DNA of 64,000 nt, taken from the NCBI RefSeq assembly GCF_015767245.1, contig NZ_JADOTV010000005.1, positions 151,784 to 215,783 of the forward strand, written 5' to 3'. Shown here piece by piece: positions 27,564 through 36,857 of this stretch (position 1 is the first letter of the stretch; each line of letters begins with the position of its first letter). A program made the position numbers and the translations under genes. Below the pieces are notes generated by a model, which saw only the letters and a list, made by a program, of their open reading frames with translations, did no database searches and was not told where the DNA came from. This stretch comes from Aureivirga sp. CE67 (lineage in GTDB: Bacteria > Bacteroidota > Bacteroidia > Flavobacteriales > Flavobacteriaceae).

Positions 27564-29363
27564 TTAATTTTTTAGGGATGTTACTTCGATTAATTTTCTT
27601 CGGTAAACAGTTAAAAGTTTTGACTTTGATATGAATCCAACATATTTTTTTTGATGAATAACTGGCAGATTCCAGGCATTTGTATTTTGAAATTTTTGCA
27701 TAATTTGCTCCATAGAATCTTCTTCAAAATTAATAATCGTTGGTGCATTATGCATTATTTCCGAAACATGAACTGTTTCATACATATCGGATTCAAACAT
27801 TATACTGCGAATATCGTCTAAAAGTACGACACCTAAAAAATTTTCTTCTTCATCTATTACAGGAAAAATATTTCGACTACAATTCACCACAGCTTCATGC
27901 AACATTTTACCTAAACTCATTTTTGGAGTTACAGGAACAAAGTTTTTTTCTATCAATTCTTCAATTTCCATCATCATCAACACATTTTTATCTTTATCAT
28001 GTGTGATTAATTCCCCTCTTTTTGCCAATTGCATTGTATAAATAGAATGCGGAATAAAATATTTTGTACAGATAAAAGAAATTGTTGCTGTAATCATCAA
28101 AGGAATAAATAGTTTATAACCTCCAGTAATTTCTGCAATCAAGAAAATAGCTGTCAACGGTGCATGTAACATTCCTGCCATGACTCCAGCCATTCCTACC
28201 AAAGAAAAATTTCGAGTAGAAGTTTCAATATTTAAAAAAGGTAGATTGTTTAATAAAAGAGAAAAAGCTTGCCCGATAGCACTTCCAACAAAAAGCACTG
28301 GAGAAAAAATTCCTCCAACTCCTCCAGAGGCAGTAGTCAATGTAGTTGCAATTGCTTTAAAAATTACCAAACCAACCAAAAGTCCAATAACCATCCAGAT
28401 ATTTTGCAGATATTTATCAAAGAAATTAGTTCCTAAAGCTTGCATATAATCTTCTTCCAATAAACTATTTATTACTTGAAAACCTTCTCCATAAAGCGGT
28501 GGAATAATAAAAACCAAAACTCCAATCATAATTCCTCCAATCAATAATCTGTAGACATTATTTTTAAACTTGTGGAATTTCTCTTGAATAAAAAAATGTG
28601 TTTTTGTGAAATAAATACAAGTCGCAGAAGTGATAAATCCTAATAACAAATAATAAGGTATATCTTTTAAAACAAAAGCATCTTTTAGTTGAAAGTGTAA
28701 TAATATTGTCGATCCAAAGAAAAAATGAGAAGTTATTACAGCAGAAGAAGATGCCAATAAGAGTGGAATTAAAGAAACCAAAGTAAGATCTAAACTAAAG
28801 ACTTCTACTGCAAAAATAATTGCCGTAATCGGAGCTTTATAAATAGAAGACATTGCTCCAGCTGCCGCACAACCAATCAAAAGTGTTCTCGTAGATTGAC
28901 TCATGTGAAGTAATTTAGACAAACGTGTTCCAACAGAAGCTCCTGTCAAAATTGTAGGTCCTTCCAATCCTGCCGAACCTCCAAAACCAACAGTAAGTGG
29001 TGCAGTAATCAAATTGGAAAACATATATTTTTTTGGAAGAATGGATTTCTTTTTCGAAATCGAGTGTAGTACTGTCGGAATACCAAAACCAACATCTTTT
29101 TTGAAAATGTACTTTACAACAAGAATGGTAAGTAAAATTCCGATTAAAGGAAAAACGAAGTAAAAAATATTGTGATAATAAACCACCAGATTTCCTTCGA
29201 GAATATATTTAATCAAATGCGTCAGGTTTTTAATAATTACTGCCGCAATTCCAGAAAGAAATCCGATGATAAGACTTAATGCATAGACAAAATTTCGTTG
29301 CGAAATATTTTTATATCGCCAAATTAAAAAACGAGTAAGAATATTTTTTTTCTGTCTAGGCAT
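27564..29363 (-). CDS. ClC-family chloride channel/antiporter with CBS domains
   Basis: The protein has 599 residues. Selectivity-filter motifs: VGFGIPTV (91-98), GSAGLEGP (129-136, a GxxGP-type loop keeping the gating Glu134) and GGVGGIFSPVLFVGSAIGQ. Residues from about 460 form two CBS domains (MSLGKMLHEAVVNCSRNIFP ... TVHVSEIMHN), which often sense nucleotides. It sits in the inner membrane and moves chloride, possibly in exchange for protons; Glu134 makes either mode possible. Confidence 0.92.
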   Translation of the reverse strand: MPRQKKNILTRFLIWRYKNISQRNFVYALSLIIGFLSGIAAVIIKNLTHLIKYILEGNLVVYYHNIFYFVFPLIGILLTILVVKYIFKKDVGFGIPTVLHSISKKKSILPKKYMFSNLITAPLTVGFGGSAGLEGPTILTGASVGTRLSKLLHMSQSTRTLLIGCAAAGAMSSIYKAPITAIIFAVEVFSLDLTLVSLIPLLLASSSAVITSHFFFGSTILLHFQLKDAFVLKDIPYYLLLGFITSATCIYFTKTHFFIQEKFHKFKNNVYRLLIGGIMIGVLVFIIPPLYGEGFQVINSLLEEDYMQALGTNFFDKYLQNIWMVIGLLVGLVIFKAIATTLTTASGGVGGIFSPVLFVGSAIGQAFSLLLNNLPFLNIETSTRNFSLVGMAGVMAGMLHAPLTAIFLIAEITGGYKLFIPLMITATISFICTKYFIPHSIYTMQLAKRGELITHDKDKNVLMMMEIEELIEKNFVPVTPKMSLGKMLHEAVVNCSRNIFPVIDEEENFLGVVLLDDIRSIMFESDMYETVHVSEIMHNAPTIINFEEDSMEQIMQKFQNTNAWNLPVIHQKKYVGFISKSKLLTVYRRKLIEVTSLKN

Positions 29364-29383
29364 TTTAAATCACACATCTCTAA

Positions 29384-29544
29384 GAGCTTGTTTGAATTTA
29401 TATCAGAATAATTTTATAGCTTATTAAAACACAATTTTGAAGACTTTTTTAGAGAACATAGCAGCGCTATGTTAAATAAAAAAGACAAGAAATAGGTTTT
29501 AAGAAGTGAATAAAAAATTTTGAGATAAATTTTTAAACATGCTC
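29384..29544. mobile_element. 161-bp symmetric foldback (MITE-like) element
   Basis: The ends GAGCTTGTTTGAATTTAT and its counterpart ATAAATTTTTAAACATGCTC are inverted repeats. The centre AACATAGC-AGC-GCTATGTT (29455-29473) is exactly midway, and most of the two arms between can be aligned as an imperfect inverted repeat. TAA flanks both ends and could be a target duplication. No coding sequence is inside. It resembles a non-autonomous miniature transposon. Its right end overlaps the stop codon of the next gene. Confidence 0.6.
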
Positions 29545-30239
29545 TAAATATCATTTATAAGATACGCAATTTTTTGTAAATCTTCTTTGGTTAATTTCAA
29601 TATATCTGCAAATGGTGTTTCCTTTAAGAAAGCATCCCAAAGTTTATTTTCCTCAATTACGGCAACCTCCATTTTTAAGTATTTCATAAACTCTTCACCA
29701 GCTTCTTCATACTGCGCTCTTAATAAAGCCTCGTATTTTGCGATGTCAAACGTTTCATTTTCTCCAGCATAAATAGCCAATAATTCATAGAAAATTCCTT
29801 CGTCTTCCTCATCATCCAAATCCAAACTATTTTCAGCAATCGTAGGATTCGTGTCAGTTAATTGACTCAAAATTCTTTCTAAAATAACCTTTGAAGTATC
29901 CATATCCGGAATCAAATAAGCTTCTTGCTCTTCGATAAACTGTAAACCTTCCACATCTTCCAAAATGTTATCTTTCACAACTCTTGCCACCAAGTTTGCT
30001 CCGATCACTTTCTTAAATGTCTCATCAGTTTGTACGATAAACACTACAACACGCTCATATTCGTCTTCATTTTCAAAAAGGAAATAAACCGAAACTTCAT
30101 ATCCATTATCATTTTTCGAAACCTGAACTTCAAAAATAATTTCCTCTTCTACACCCCACCAATCCAATTTTATAGGGTTATATTCATAGATTACATTCTC
30201 AAAAGAAGTAACTCCATATTTTTTTAAAACAATATCCAT
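29544..30239 (-). CDS. 231-residue acidic protein, hypothetical
   Basis: No family is recognised. It is soluble and acidic, with a beta-rich first half (EEEIIFEVQVSKNDNGYEVS, DEYERVVVFIVQ) and a helical second half. It has no signal peptide or membrane helix. The last codons end INDI-TAG, and the TAG lies at the edge of the foldback element, so the element may have supplied or preserved the stop. A family B repeat starts 17 bases upstream of the ATG. Confidence 0.65.
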   Translation of the reverse strand: MDIVLKKYGVTSFENVIYEYNPIKLDWWGVEEEIIFEVQVSKNDNGYEVSVYFLFENEDEYERVVVFIVQTDETFKKVIGANLVARVVKDNILEDVEGLQFIEEQEAYLIPDMDTSKVILERILSQLTDTNPTIAENSLDLDDEEDEGIFYELLAIYAGENETFDIAKYEALLRAQYEEAGEEFMKYLKMEVAVIEENKLWDAFLKETPFADILKLTKEDLQKIAYLINDI

Positions 30240-30255
30240 TTTATATTTTTTATTT

Positions 30256-30354
30256 GGGCGTTTCCCTCTCGGGTCGGGCTTTTCGCTATATCTTTTTTGC
30301 TAAAGTATCAGAATGAAGAGAAGCAAAAAAGGATGCCGCTACAATCCCTAACGC
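30256..30354 (+). repeat. Large structured repeat family B, copy 3 (short form)
   Basis: It begins GGGCGTTTCCC and ends GCTACAATCCCTAACGC; GCGTT pairs with AACGC. The side hairpin is reduced to CCC-TCTC-GGG. The long stem is ATCTTTTTTGCT (30290-30301) with AGCAAAAAAGGAT (30322-30334). The GC-rich cap box of the other copies is missing, so this shows the minimal frame. Confidence 0.8.
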
Positions 30355-30507
30355 ATTATACCAATACAAAAGTAACCAGAAATCAAAAGAGATTTTTAAA
30401 ATAAAATGATAATTATTTATAAAATTTTCAAGATTTAAACTTTAGGTAACAGTAAAAAGTTTCGATTCTTAGTTTACCTAAAAATCAAATCAAGGAATAT
30501 CTAAAAC

Positions 30508-30666
30508 CTAAACAGTCTTTTCTTTCTTCAAAAATTGGAAAGCCATAAAACTTAAACCAAGGATATAAAGCGTAGCACAAAACCATTTGAAATAAAAATT
30601 TGAAGCATTAAAAAATACAATCATTAAAAATATGGTAGCAATCGTGAATCGTATAAATTTTGACAT
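30508..30666 (-). CDS. 52-residue membrane protein, hypothetical
   Basis: ATG 30666 to TAG 30508. Most of the chain is two hydrophobic segments (FTIATIFLMIVFFN and CATLYILGLSFMAFQF) around a short aromatic turn (ASNFYFKWF), ending in the basic tail LKKEKTV. A TA-rich box (TATATTGC) lies about 20-30 bases upstream on the minus strand. No family is recognised. It is downstream of hmuS but separated from it by a terminator. Confidence 0.5.
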   Translation of the reverse strand: MSKFIRFTIATIFLMIVFFNASNFYFKWFCATLYILGLSFMAFQFLKKEKTV

Positions 30667-30751
30667 AGCTTTTCGTTTTAATTTAGCGCAATATATAAAA
30701 AAACTTAAAAGTAAAGAATACCCAAAAGAGTAGTGGAACTTACTAAAAAAT

Positions 30752-30781
30752 AAAGCCTCTAAAAATTAATTTAGAGGCTTT
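30752..30781 (-). terminator. Terminator of the CobN-like (hmuS) operon
   Basis: AAAGCCTCTAAA pairs with TTTAGAGGCTTT, with a short T run on the minus strand, 23 bases after the hmuS-like stop. Confidence 0.8.
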
Positions 30782-30804
30782 TGGCTTAAAAATATAATTA
30801 CAAA

Positions 30805-33800
30805 TTACTCTCTCTCCTTCCTTCTCTTTACAATTCCAAATGTAATTGCTCCTCCAAGTAATAGTATGATCCACAGAATTGTAGATAGATTATCTTTTAA
30901 TAATTCTTGCACAGATGATTTCTGAATTTCTTCTTTTTCTAAAACCATTCCTTCTGCTTGTTCTGCTTTTTTTCCTGAACGAACTTCTTCGATTTGTTGT
31001 GTATAACTTTCTTTTAAATCTTTATCCAAAAGACTTGAAATCATTTCTTTTAATTTTGAATTATCACAAACAAATTCGCTACATCCAGCACTGTTTTCTT
31101 TGATTAATTCCGCATGTAATTTCGCGATATCTTTCTTCACATTTTCACTTGGTTTCCAATATCCTTTTCGCACAGTTTCCAACATCACTGCGGTCATTTC
31201 TTGTAAAGCATACGGATTGGTGTTTTTGAAGAATTCAATCGTTCCAAGATTCTGCTTATCTTTTACATAAATATCATAATATCCTTCCCAAATCTCTTTA
31301 TCAATCGCATCTGGTTTCATCACATTCCAACCATAGGTATCACGGAAATTCTCAGCAAATCCTTCTGCTGCAGATTCTCCTTCTTTCATTTGCCCTTTGA
31401 TATATTTCGGATTGAAAAGATTGGTTCTTGTTTCTGTCCAAATTGCTTCTTTCAGACCTTGAACTTTCGGATTGTATTTATTTCTATTATCATTAAAATA
31501 TCCATCAGGATCTTTTCCAGTTGTCACACGAATACTTGCTGTGATTCCTCCCATAAATTCATAAACATGATCCAGAGAAATCGGTCCAGTTTCATTCGAG
31601 GATCTAGGGTGAACAACAACTTCTGCATTTTCCATCATGGTTTCCAACAATCCTTCTTTAAAAGTTGTCCAATCTCCTTCCTGATAAATTGCTCCCATAT
31701 TTTTGATATAAGTTTCTGCAATTTCATCTTCCGTTTCCCAAGCATCACCTTTTTCTACCATTCCCATAATTCCTGTTCCATAGTGCCCATTTGCACCACC
31801 AAAAACTCTAGTTGTAGCGAACTTTTGTGCTTCTTCTGGAGAAAATCCTTTTGCTTTTAAAGATTTTTCTGCTTGTAATGTTCCAGCTTTTACGAAGTTT
31901 TCTTCTCCATTTTCTTCTTTCGCATTTGCAGCTAATTCCACAGCTTTATTAATTAAATTAATACGAGAAGCCGCTAAATCTCTAAATTGTCCTGAAGTTT
32001 GTACCAAAACATCAATTCTAGGTCTTTTTAAATCTTCTAAGGGAATCAGACGAACATCATAAACTCTTCCATAAGTATTTCGAACTGGTTCTACTCCCAA
32101 CATGTAAAAAATTTGCCCGATATTCATTCCTTGATTTCGGATAAATTCTCCTCCCCAAAGTGAATAGGTAATTTTCTTTGGATATTTTCCATGTTTATCT
32201 AAATGCTTTTTCAGAATCTGTTTTGCCAATTCTTGCCCAGTTTCATAAGCTTCTTTTGTTGGCGTAACTTCTGCATTAATCGCATATAAATTCTTTCCTG
32301 TTGGCGTTGCTAAAGGATTCGAAACTGGATCTCCTCCAGAAGATGGCGAAATATATCCTCCATTTAATCCATTTAACATCGCTTGCATTTCAAAATTCGG
32401 CGATTCTTGTAAATTCAATCGATAATCTTGAACATTATATAAAGCTTCTTTTAATTGAATTAAAGCTTCTAAAATTCTTTTTTCTTTCGTTTCAATTCTT
32501 AAAAGTCTACTTTCAATTGCTTTTTCTTTTTCTAAAAGTGAAGCAAATCCTTTTTCACTTTTTAAAATTCCTTGTAAAGCTTTGAAGTTTGGCGAATCCG
32601 AATTTTCAACTGCATTTAAAACTTCTTTATTATTTATATAGAAAGAAATAATTTTCTCTTGTTTTTCAACAGTTGATTTTTCTTCTTTCTTTAAATATTT
32701 CTCATAAGCTACAGGAGATTCTTTATAAATTTTAAAGAATTCATTTAGTTTCGATTTTTCAATCGCTTTGTCATAAATTCCTTTCTCCACCATTGCTCGA
32801 TATTTCGTTGCTCTATCTACTACAGAAGCTTCTTTTATATTATCGAAAAATGGCTGTTGTTGTGTAGAATCTTTCAAGAACTTCACTACTTTTTGGAAAT
32901 ATTTATTTTCCATTGCAGTAACTTTCCAAGCATTTGAATCATCTAATCGTAAAGCATTTTTATATTGCTTTAAACTTTTCTCATTTAATAATCCTAAGAA
33001 TTCTTGAAGTCCTTCTTTTGTTTTTAAATAATCTAAAGCTTGCTCATTTTTTCTATCTGAAAATAAATGTACATAAGTACTTGTCACTTTCTTTAAATCT
33101 ACTTTTTCTGGTTCTGTACTAGATTTCGGAACCATCTTATGTGTTTTAGGGTCATAAACCATTTCTTGCTTTGATTTACTTCCTTTAGATTCATGTTTTA
33201 CAGCACTAGATTTCGGAACCATCTTATGCGTTTTCGGATCATAAACCATTTCTTGCTTTGATTTACTTCCTTTTGTTCCATGTTTTGCAGTACTAGATTT
33301 CGGAACCATTTTATGTGTTTTAGGATCGTAAACCATTTCTTGTTTAGCTCCTTTATTTTCATTTAAAATAATTCCTTTTCTTTTTTGCTTTGCATAATTT
33401 CCTCCGTAGTATGAAGAAATATTTCCTTTATCTTCTAAACCATAAGCAGCAAATAATTCTTGTAAACGAGCTTCTCTTTTTGTTCCAAAAACATCTTGAG
33501 GATTTTTGTTTTCTTTTAAAATCGCATCTACAATCGTTAAAGCTTGTGCTTCAAAATTAGAATGATGATTATCTTTTTTATGATCATGTTCTTCTTCAAG
33601 AGAATTTAAATAACTCAAACTTTGTGAAATCGGATCAACAGACATCATTTTCACTGTTTGATATGTTTCATCTTCTGTTTGTTTCTCTCCTAAAACATGA
33701 AGTCCTGTTATGATTTTCTCTTTTTCAATTTCATGTAAATACGTATCAATAATTCGAACCGTATTTTCATCTAAATTCGCAACTTCTTCTTTACTTAACT

Positions 33801-35751
33801 CTAAATCTTTTGCTAAATGTAAAGTATCAATCACTGTTTGAATATTCTTCTTGTATGTTTGCTTTAATTTTCCTTCTTCCAATTCAGGATATTTATGCAA
33901 TAATTTTGCAATATCTTTTAAAGAACCATACAATTCTGAATCAGTATAAGGAGGTGTCAAATGAGAAAGCATTGTCGCATAAGTTCTACGTTTTGCCATC
34001 ATTGCCTCTCCAATATTGTCAATCGAATAGAAATATAAATGTGGAACTGGTGCAACTAATACTTCTGGCCAATCTTTTTGAGAAAGTAATAATTGTTTCC
34101 AAGGTGTAAATTCTACACTTCCGTGCGCTCCAAAATGCGCAACCACATCCGTATCAAATCCTTTTCTTGCCCAAAGATATGAAGCAATATAAGCATGTGG
34201 CGGAGGCTTTGGAAGACCGTGTTGTAATTTGAATTCATTTTCTCCCAAAGCAGCTTGTAAAACTGGCATCAATACAACATTTCCAAATTGTACTCTCGGA
34301 ATTGCTAAATATTTTTCATTTTCAATCGTTGTTGTATAATATTTTCCTGGAGCTTCTCCATACATTTTCTCTACATTCTGCACGCTTTCTGGATGCAATT
34401 CTTCTTGAATCCATTTTTTATATTCTGTTGCAGAAACTAAAGCTGGTTTTCCTTCTTTGATAAATTTATCTAAAGTTCCTTTTGCATAATCTCCTAAAAT
34501 TGGTCCTTCCGTATGAATTCTTTCCATGAACTTATCAAAGTCTCCTGAAAAATCTCCAACATTATAAGCCTCTTTTTCTAAAGTCTGAAGCATCGCAAAA
34601 AGAGATTTTCCTACTTCTAAACCTCCTGCGCTTAAAGCATTTTTTCCATTTCCTTTATAGTAATAAACAACAAACTTTTTGTCTTTGTTTTCTTTATCTT
34701 TTAAAGAAAGCCAACGCGTTGCAGTTTTCGAGAAATTTTCAACTCTTCCTGGAATTGGCTTATACGTATGAAATCCGTTTTCCGTAATATATTCTGCAGC
34801 AATTGCAAAAGGATGAATTCCTCCGTCTAATTCTGGAACCACGATATTTTGTCCCATCAATCCACCAGAAATTCCTTGCTGATCTGCTTCCCATTCTTTT
34901 TGAGAATTAAAAACTAATTGTGGCGTTAGATAAAGAATATTTTCTTCCTGAAGATATTTTACAAAAGAATCATTTCTACCAATTCTTCCATGTGGGAAAT
35001 TAATAATCATCGAAGGTTTTGCAGCTTTAATATTGTCTAAAACTTTTTTGAATCCTTCAATTGCAACTACATTATGTCCTCTTTTTTCTAGTTCCAAAAT
35101 CATAGCATCCATATATTCTCGATACTGAGATTGCGAACCATTATTAGAACTCATCAATACGATAGTTTTCGCATTTTCTTTATAAAGGTTTTGTTCTTTA
35201 TAATACTTCCAATAATCTTCAATATTTTCGAAATAATCCGTTGTTCCTATTCTATAAAAAACATCTTTTGGAATGACAACTGGTTTTTCAATTTCTGAAG
35301 TAAAAAGCGATTTTCCATCGAATTTCTTTCTAGAATAATTCAAGAAGTTCTGAATATTTTTTACACTTTCATTTTCAAAACATTTTGTGATATATTCCAA
35401 ATCTTCTCCAGTGATATTACTGAAATTATTCTCCTTACTTGTCGCCATTAAAACGTGTACAGTACTTCCGTTTTCCATGGCTTTTTTCAAGTTTTCTTTT
35501 TGTGTTTCAGACAACATACTGATATGGAAAAGATAAATCACAGGATATTTTTCAATTCCTGTAAAATCATTTTCTTTCAAATCAATTTGTTCTACTTCAA
35601 TAAAATGATTCTCATTCGCCTTGACAATTTCTGCCATTTGCGAATCACGATAATTTACTAAAGCGATTTTTGTGAATTGTGCTTTGTATAAGAAAAAAGC
35701 GACGACCACAATAACTAAAACGCTAAAGATGTAAATAAGTCTTTTTTTCAT
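30805..35751 (-). CDS. hmuS: HmuS-like CobN/magnesium-chelatase-H family protein
   Basis: The protein has about 1648 residues from ATG 35751 (the GTG at 35772 adds seven and is less likely). A membrane helix lies at each end (IYIFSVLVIVVVAFFLYKA; LSTILWIILLLGGAITFGIV), so the huge middle part is probably periplasmic. CobN-type stretches include HGLPKPPPHAYIASYLWARK, DVVAHFGAHGSVEFTPWK and NIGQIFYMLGVEPVRNTYGR. Its neighbours are those of Porphyromonas/Bacteroides HmuS, a CobN-like protein of heme uptake reported to take iron out of heme. A His-rich patch and three 29-residue repeats sit mid-protein. No ChlI/ChlD-type ATPase partners are nearby, which argues against ordinary cobaltochelatase work. 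Confidence 0.8.
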   Translation of the reverse strand: MKKRLIYIFSVLVIVVVAFFLYKAQFTKIALVNYRDSQMAEIVKANENHFIEVEQIDLKENDFTGIEKYPVIYLFHISMLSETQKENLKKAMENGSTVHVLMATSKENNFSNITGEDLEYITKCFENESVKNIQNFLNYSRKKFDGKSLFTSEIEKPVVIPKDVFYRIGTTDYFENIEDYWKYYKEQNLYKENAKTIVLMSSNNGSQSQYREYMDAMILELEKRGHNVVAIEGFKKVLDNIKAAKPSMIINFPHGRIGRNDSFVKYLQEENILYLTPQLVFNSQKEWEADQQGISGGLMGQNIVVPELDGGIHPFAIAAEYITENGFHTYKPIPGRVENFSKTATRWLSLKDKENKDKKFVVYYYKGNGKNALSAGGLEVGKSLFAMLQTLEKEAYNVGDFSGDFDKFMERIHTEGPILGDYAKGTLDKFIKEGKPALVSATEYKKWIQEELHPESVQNVEKMYGEAPGKYYTTTIENEKYLAIPRVQFGNVVLMPVLQAALGENEFKLQHGLPKPPPHAYIASYLWARKGFDTDVVAHFGAHGSVEFTPWKQLLLSQKDWPEVLVAPVPHLYFYSIDNIGEAMMAKRRTYATMLSHLTPPYTDSELYGSLKDIAKLLHKYPELEEGKLKQTYKKNIQTVIDTLHLAKDLELSKEEVANLDENTVRIIDTYLHEIEKEKIITGLHVLGEKQTEDETYQTVKMMSVDPISQSLSYLNSLEEEHDHKKDNHHSNFEAQALTIVDAILKENKNPQDVFGTKREARLQELFAAYGLEDKGNISSYYGGNYAKQKRKGIILNENKGAKQEMVYDPKTHKMVPKSSTAKHGTKGSKSKQEMVYDPKTHKMVPKSSAVKHESKGSKSKQEMVYDPKTHKMVPKSSTEPEKVDLKKVTSTYVHLFSDRKNEQALDYLKTKEGLQEFLGLLNEKSLKQYKNALRLDDSNAWKVTAMENKYFQKVVKFLKDSTQQQPFFDNIKEASVVDRATKYRAMVEKGIYDKAIEKSKLNEFFKIYKESPVAYEKYLKKEEKSTVEKQEKIISFYINNKEVLNAVENSDSPNFKALQGILKSEKGFASLLEKEKAIESRLLRIETKEKRILEALIQLKEALYNVQDYRLNLQESPNFEMQAMLNGLNGGYISPSSGGDPVSNPLATPTGKNLYAINAEVTPTKEAYETGQELAKQILKKHLDKHGKYPKKITYSLWGGEFIRNQGMNIGQIFYMLGVEPVRNTYGRVYDVRLIPLEDLKRPRIDVLVQTSGQFRDLAASRINLINKAVELAANAKEENGEENFVKAGTLQAEKSLKAKGFSPEEAQKFATTRVFGGANGHYGTGIMGMVEKGDAWETEDEIAETYIKNMGAIYQEGDWTTFKEGLLETMMENAEVVVHPRSSNETGPISLDHVYEFMGGITASIRVTTGKDPDGYFNDNRNKYNPKVQGLKEAIWTETRTNLFNPKYIKGQMKEGESAAEGFAENFRDTYGWNVMKPDAIDKEIWEGYYDIYVKDKQNLGTIEFFKNTNPYALQEMTAVMLETVRKGYWKPSENVKKDIAKLHAELIKENSAGCSEFVCDNSKLKEMISSLLDKDLKESYTQQIEEVRSGKKAEQAEGMVLEKEEIQKSSVQELLKDNLSTILWIILLLGGAITFGIVKRRKERE
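33121..33355 (-). repeat. Three 87-bp tandem repeats inside the hmuS-like gene
   Basis: Units start at 33121, 33208 and 33295, an exact 87-base (29-residue) period. Each encodes QEMVYDPKTHKMVPKSS plus a Lys/Ser/Gly linker. They fall at about residues 800-877. The codons differ slightly between units (for example GTTTTAGG versus GTTTTCGG), so the duplications are not brand new. Confidence 0.9.
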
Positions 35752-35926
35752 TTTGGGTAAAATTTGTCCCACCTTCCTTGGCAGAGGATGGAATCTGTTG
35801 AATTAGGATGTTTATATAATTGTATAGTGAAATCTTACAATCAACATTTTTAGTAAATAAAATCCTCCGTTATTTTAGAGATGGGTTAAAAGAATTTTAC
35901 CACTAAAAAATCAATTGTAAAATTGT

Positions 35927-36250
35927 TTATTCTTCAGGTACGTAGATAATTTCTCCGTTTTCTAATTGATATGCAGTTCCAACTTTCTTTCCTTTTCCTT
36001 CCGAACTTCCTTTGGAACCTTTATATTTTTCGATGGTTTTTCCTTTCTTTTGAATGATTTCCATATTTGTTTTTCCAGGATTTTTCACAATTGTAAAATC
36101 ATCTTTAGTCAACATTTCTGTCATTTGAAATCTAGAAACTAAAGCAACCATCAGCGCAACTGCAAAAACCATTGCGATATCAAATAAATTGGTCATTCCA
36201 GACATCGGATCATCATCTCCAGCTTGTAACAATCGTTTTTTTCTTTGCAT
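35927..36250 (-). CDS. hmuV: DUF2149/HmuV-like small membrane protein
   Basis: The protein has 107 residues. The start KRLLQAGDDDPMSGMTNLFDIAMVFAVALMVALV has one membrane helix and the GDDDP motif typical of DUF2149 proteins found beside MotA/TolQ-type proteins. The C-terminal part is polar with KGSKGSSEGKGKK. By layout it resembles an ExbD/TolR-type partner of the upstream channel protein. The upstream gene ends one base before its ATG, so translation is tightly coupled. Confidence 0.75.
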   Translation of the reverse strand: MQRKKRLLQAGDDDPMSGMTNLFDIAMVFAVALMVALVSRFQMTEMLTKDDFTIVKNPGKTNMEIIQKKGKTIEKYKGSKGSSEGKGKKVGTAYQLENGEIIYVPEE

Positions 36251-36251
36251 C

Positions 36252-36845
36252 TTAGTTTTTGTTTTTTAAAGTATTTGCTAAAAATTCTAAATTGTTCAAA
36301 TCTGAAATAAACCAGCGTTGTTTCACCAATTGCGTTACATAACCAATTGCTCCAGCGAAAATCCCTACAACTGTTGTTGAAAAGGCAACTTGCATGTTTT
36401 GCGCCATCGAAGCGATATCTCCATTTGCCAAACCAACTAAAGCAGGACCAAGAGGAATCAAAGTTCCCATCAGACCAACCATAGGACCTAATTTTGCTAA
36501 AGATTTTGAACTACTTAATTCTTTTTCAGAAGCGATTTCGAAGTCCGATAAAATCTTTTCAATATGGTGTTCGTTTGACTTATATTTAACGATTTCTAAA
36601 AGGTGATTTTTGAATAATTTATTTCCTGTAATTTTCTCTTGAATATCGTTTTCAGTGATTTTATTTTCCGAGAATTGTTTTAGAAAATCTTGGATATGGC
36701 TTTCATATTTTAATCGATTGATATACATTCCGAAAAATCCTCCTAACAACATCAATGCGCGTACAAAACCGAAAAGTAATAATGCGATAACAGGAATTAA
36801 TAACCCTGTAGAAACCCAATAAAGTATATTTGTAATACTATCCAT
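36252..36845 (-). CDS. hmuU: MotA/TolQ/ExbB proton-channel family protein (HmuU-like)
   Basis: The protein has 197 residues. One N-terminal helix is followed by a cytoplasmic segment and two C-terminal helices: LAKLGPMVGLMGTLIPLGPALVGL and the signature MAQNMQVAFSTTVVGIFAGAIGYVT. It would form a proton-driven motor in the inner membrane that powers the TonB receptor or the HmuS-like protein. It lies between the seven-TM gene and the DUF2149 gene with 12-base and 1-base gaps. Confidence 0.85.
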   Translation of the reverse strand: MDSITNILYWVSTGLLIPVIALLLFGFVRALMLLGGFFGMYINRLKYESHIQDFLKQFSENKITENDIQEKITGNKLFKNHLLEIVKYKSNEHHIEKILSDFEIASEKELSSSKSLAKLGPMVGLMGTLIPLGPALVGLANGDIASMAQNMQVAFSTTVVGIFAGAIGYVTQLVKQRWFISDLNNLEFLANTLKNKN

Positions 36846-36857
36846 AATCTGTGTAAT

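Noticed and set aside
33121..33355. CRISPR-like spacing of repeats
   Set aside because: The 87-base units are in-frame protein repeats without unique spacers.
31390..34109. Plus-strand frames of 60-156 residues over the HmuS-like gene
   Set aside because: They are antisense shadows of an unmistakable long coding frame.
30805..35751. Vitamin B12 cobaltochelatase CobN
   Set aside because: There are no CobS/CobT or cobalamin genes nearby, it has membrane anchors at both ends, and its neighbours are of the Hmu type.
35752..35772. GTG start of the HmuS-like protein
   Set aside because: The ATG seven codons later gives a cleaner signal-anchor; the GTG cannot be fully excluded.
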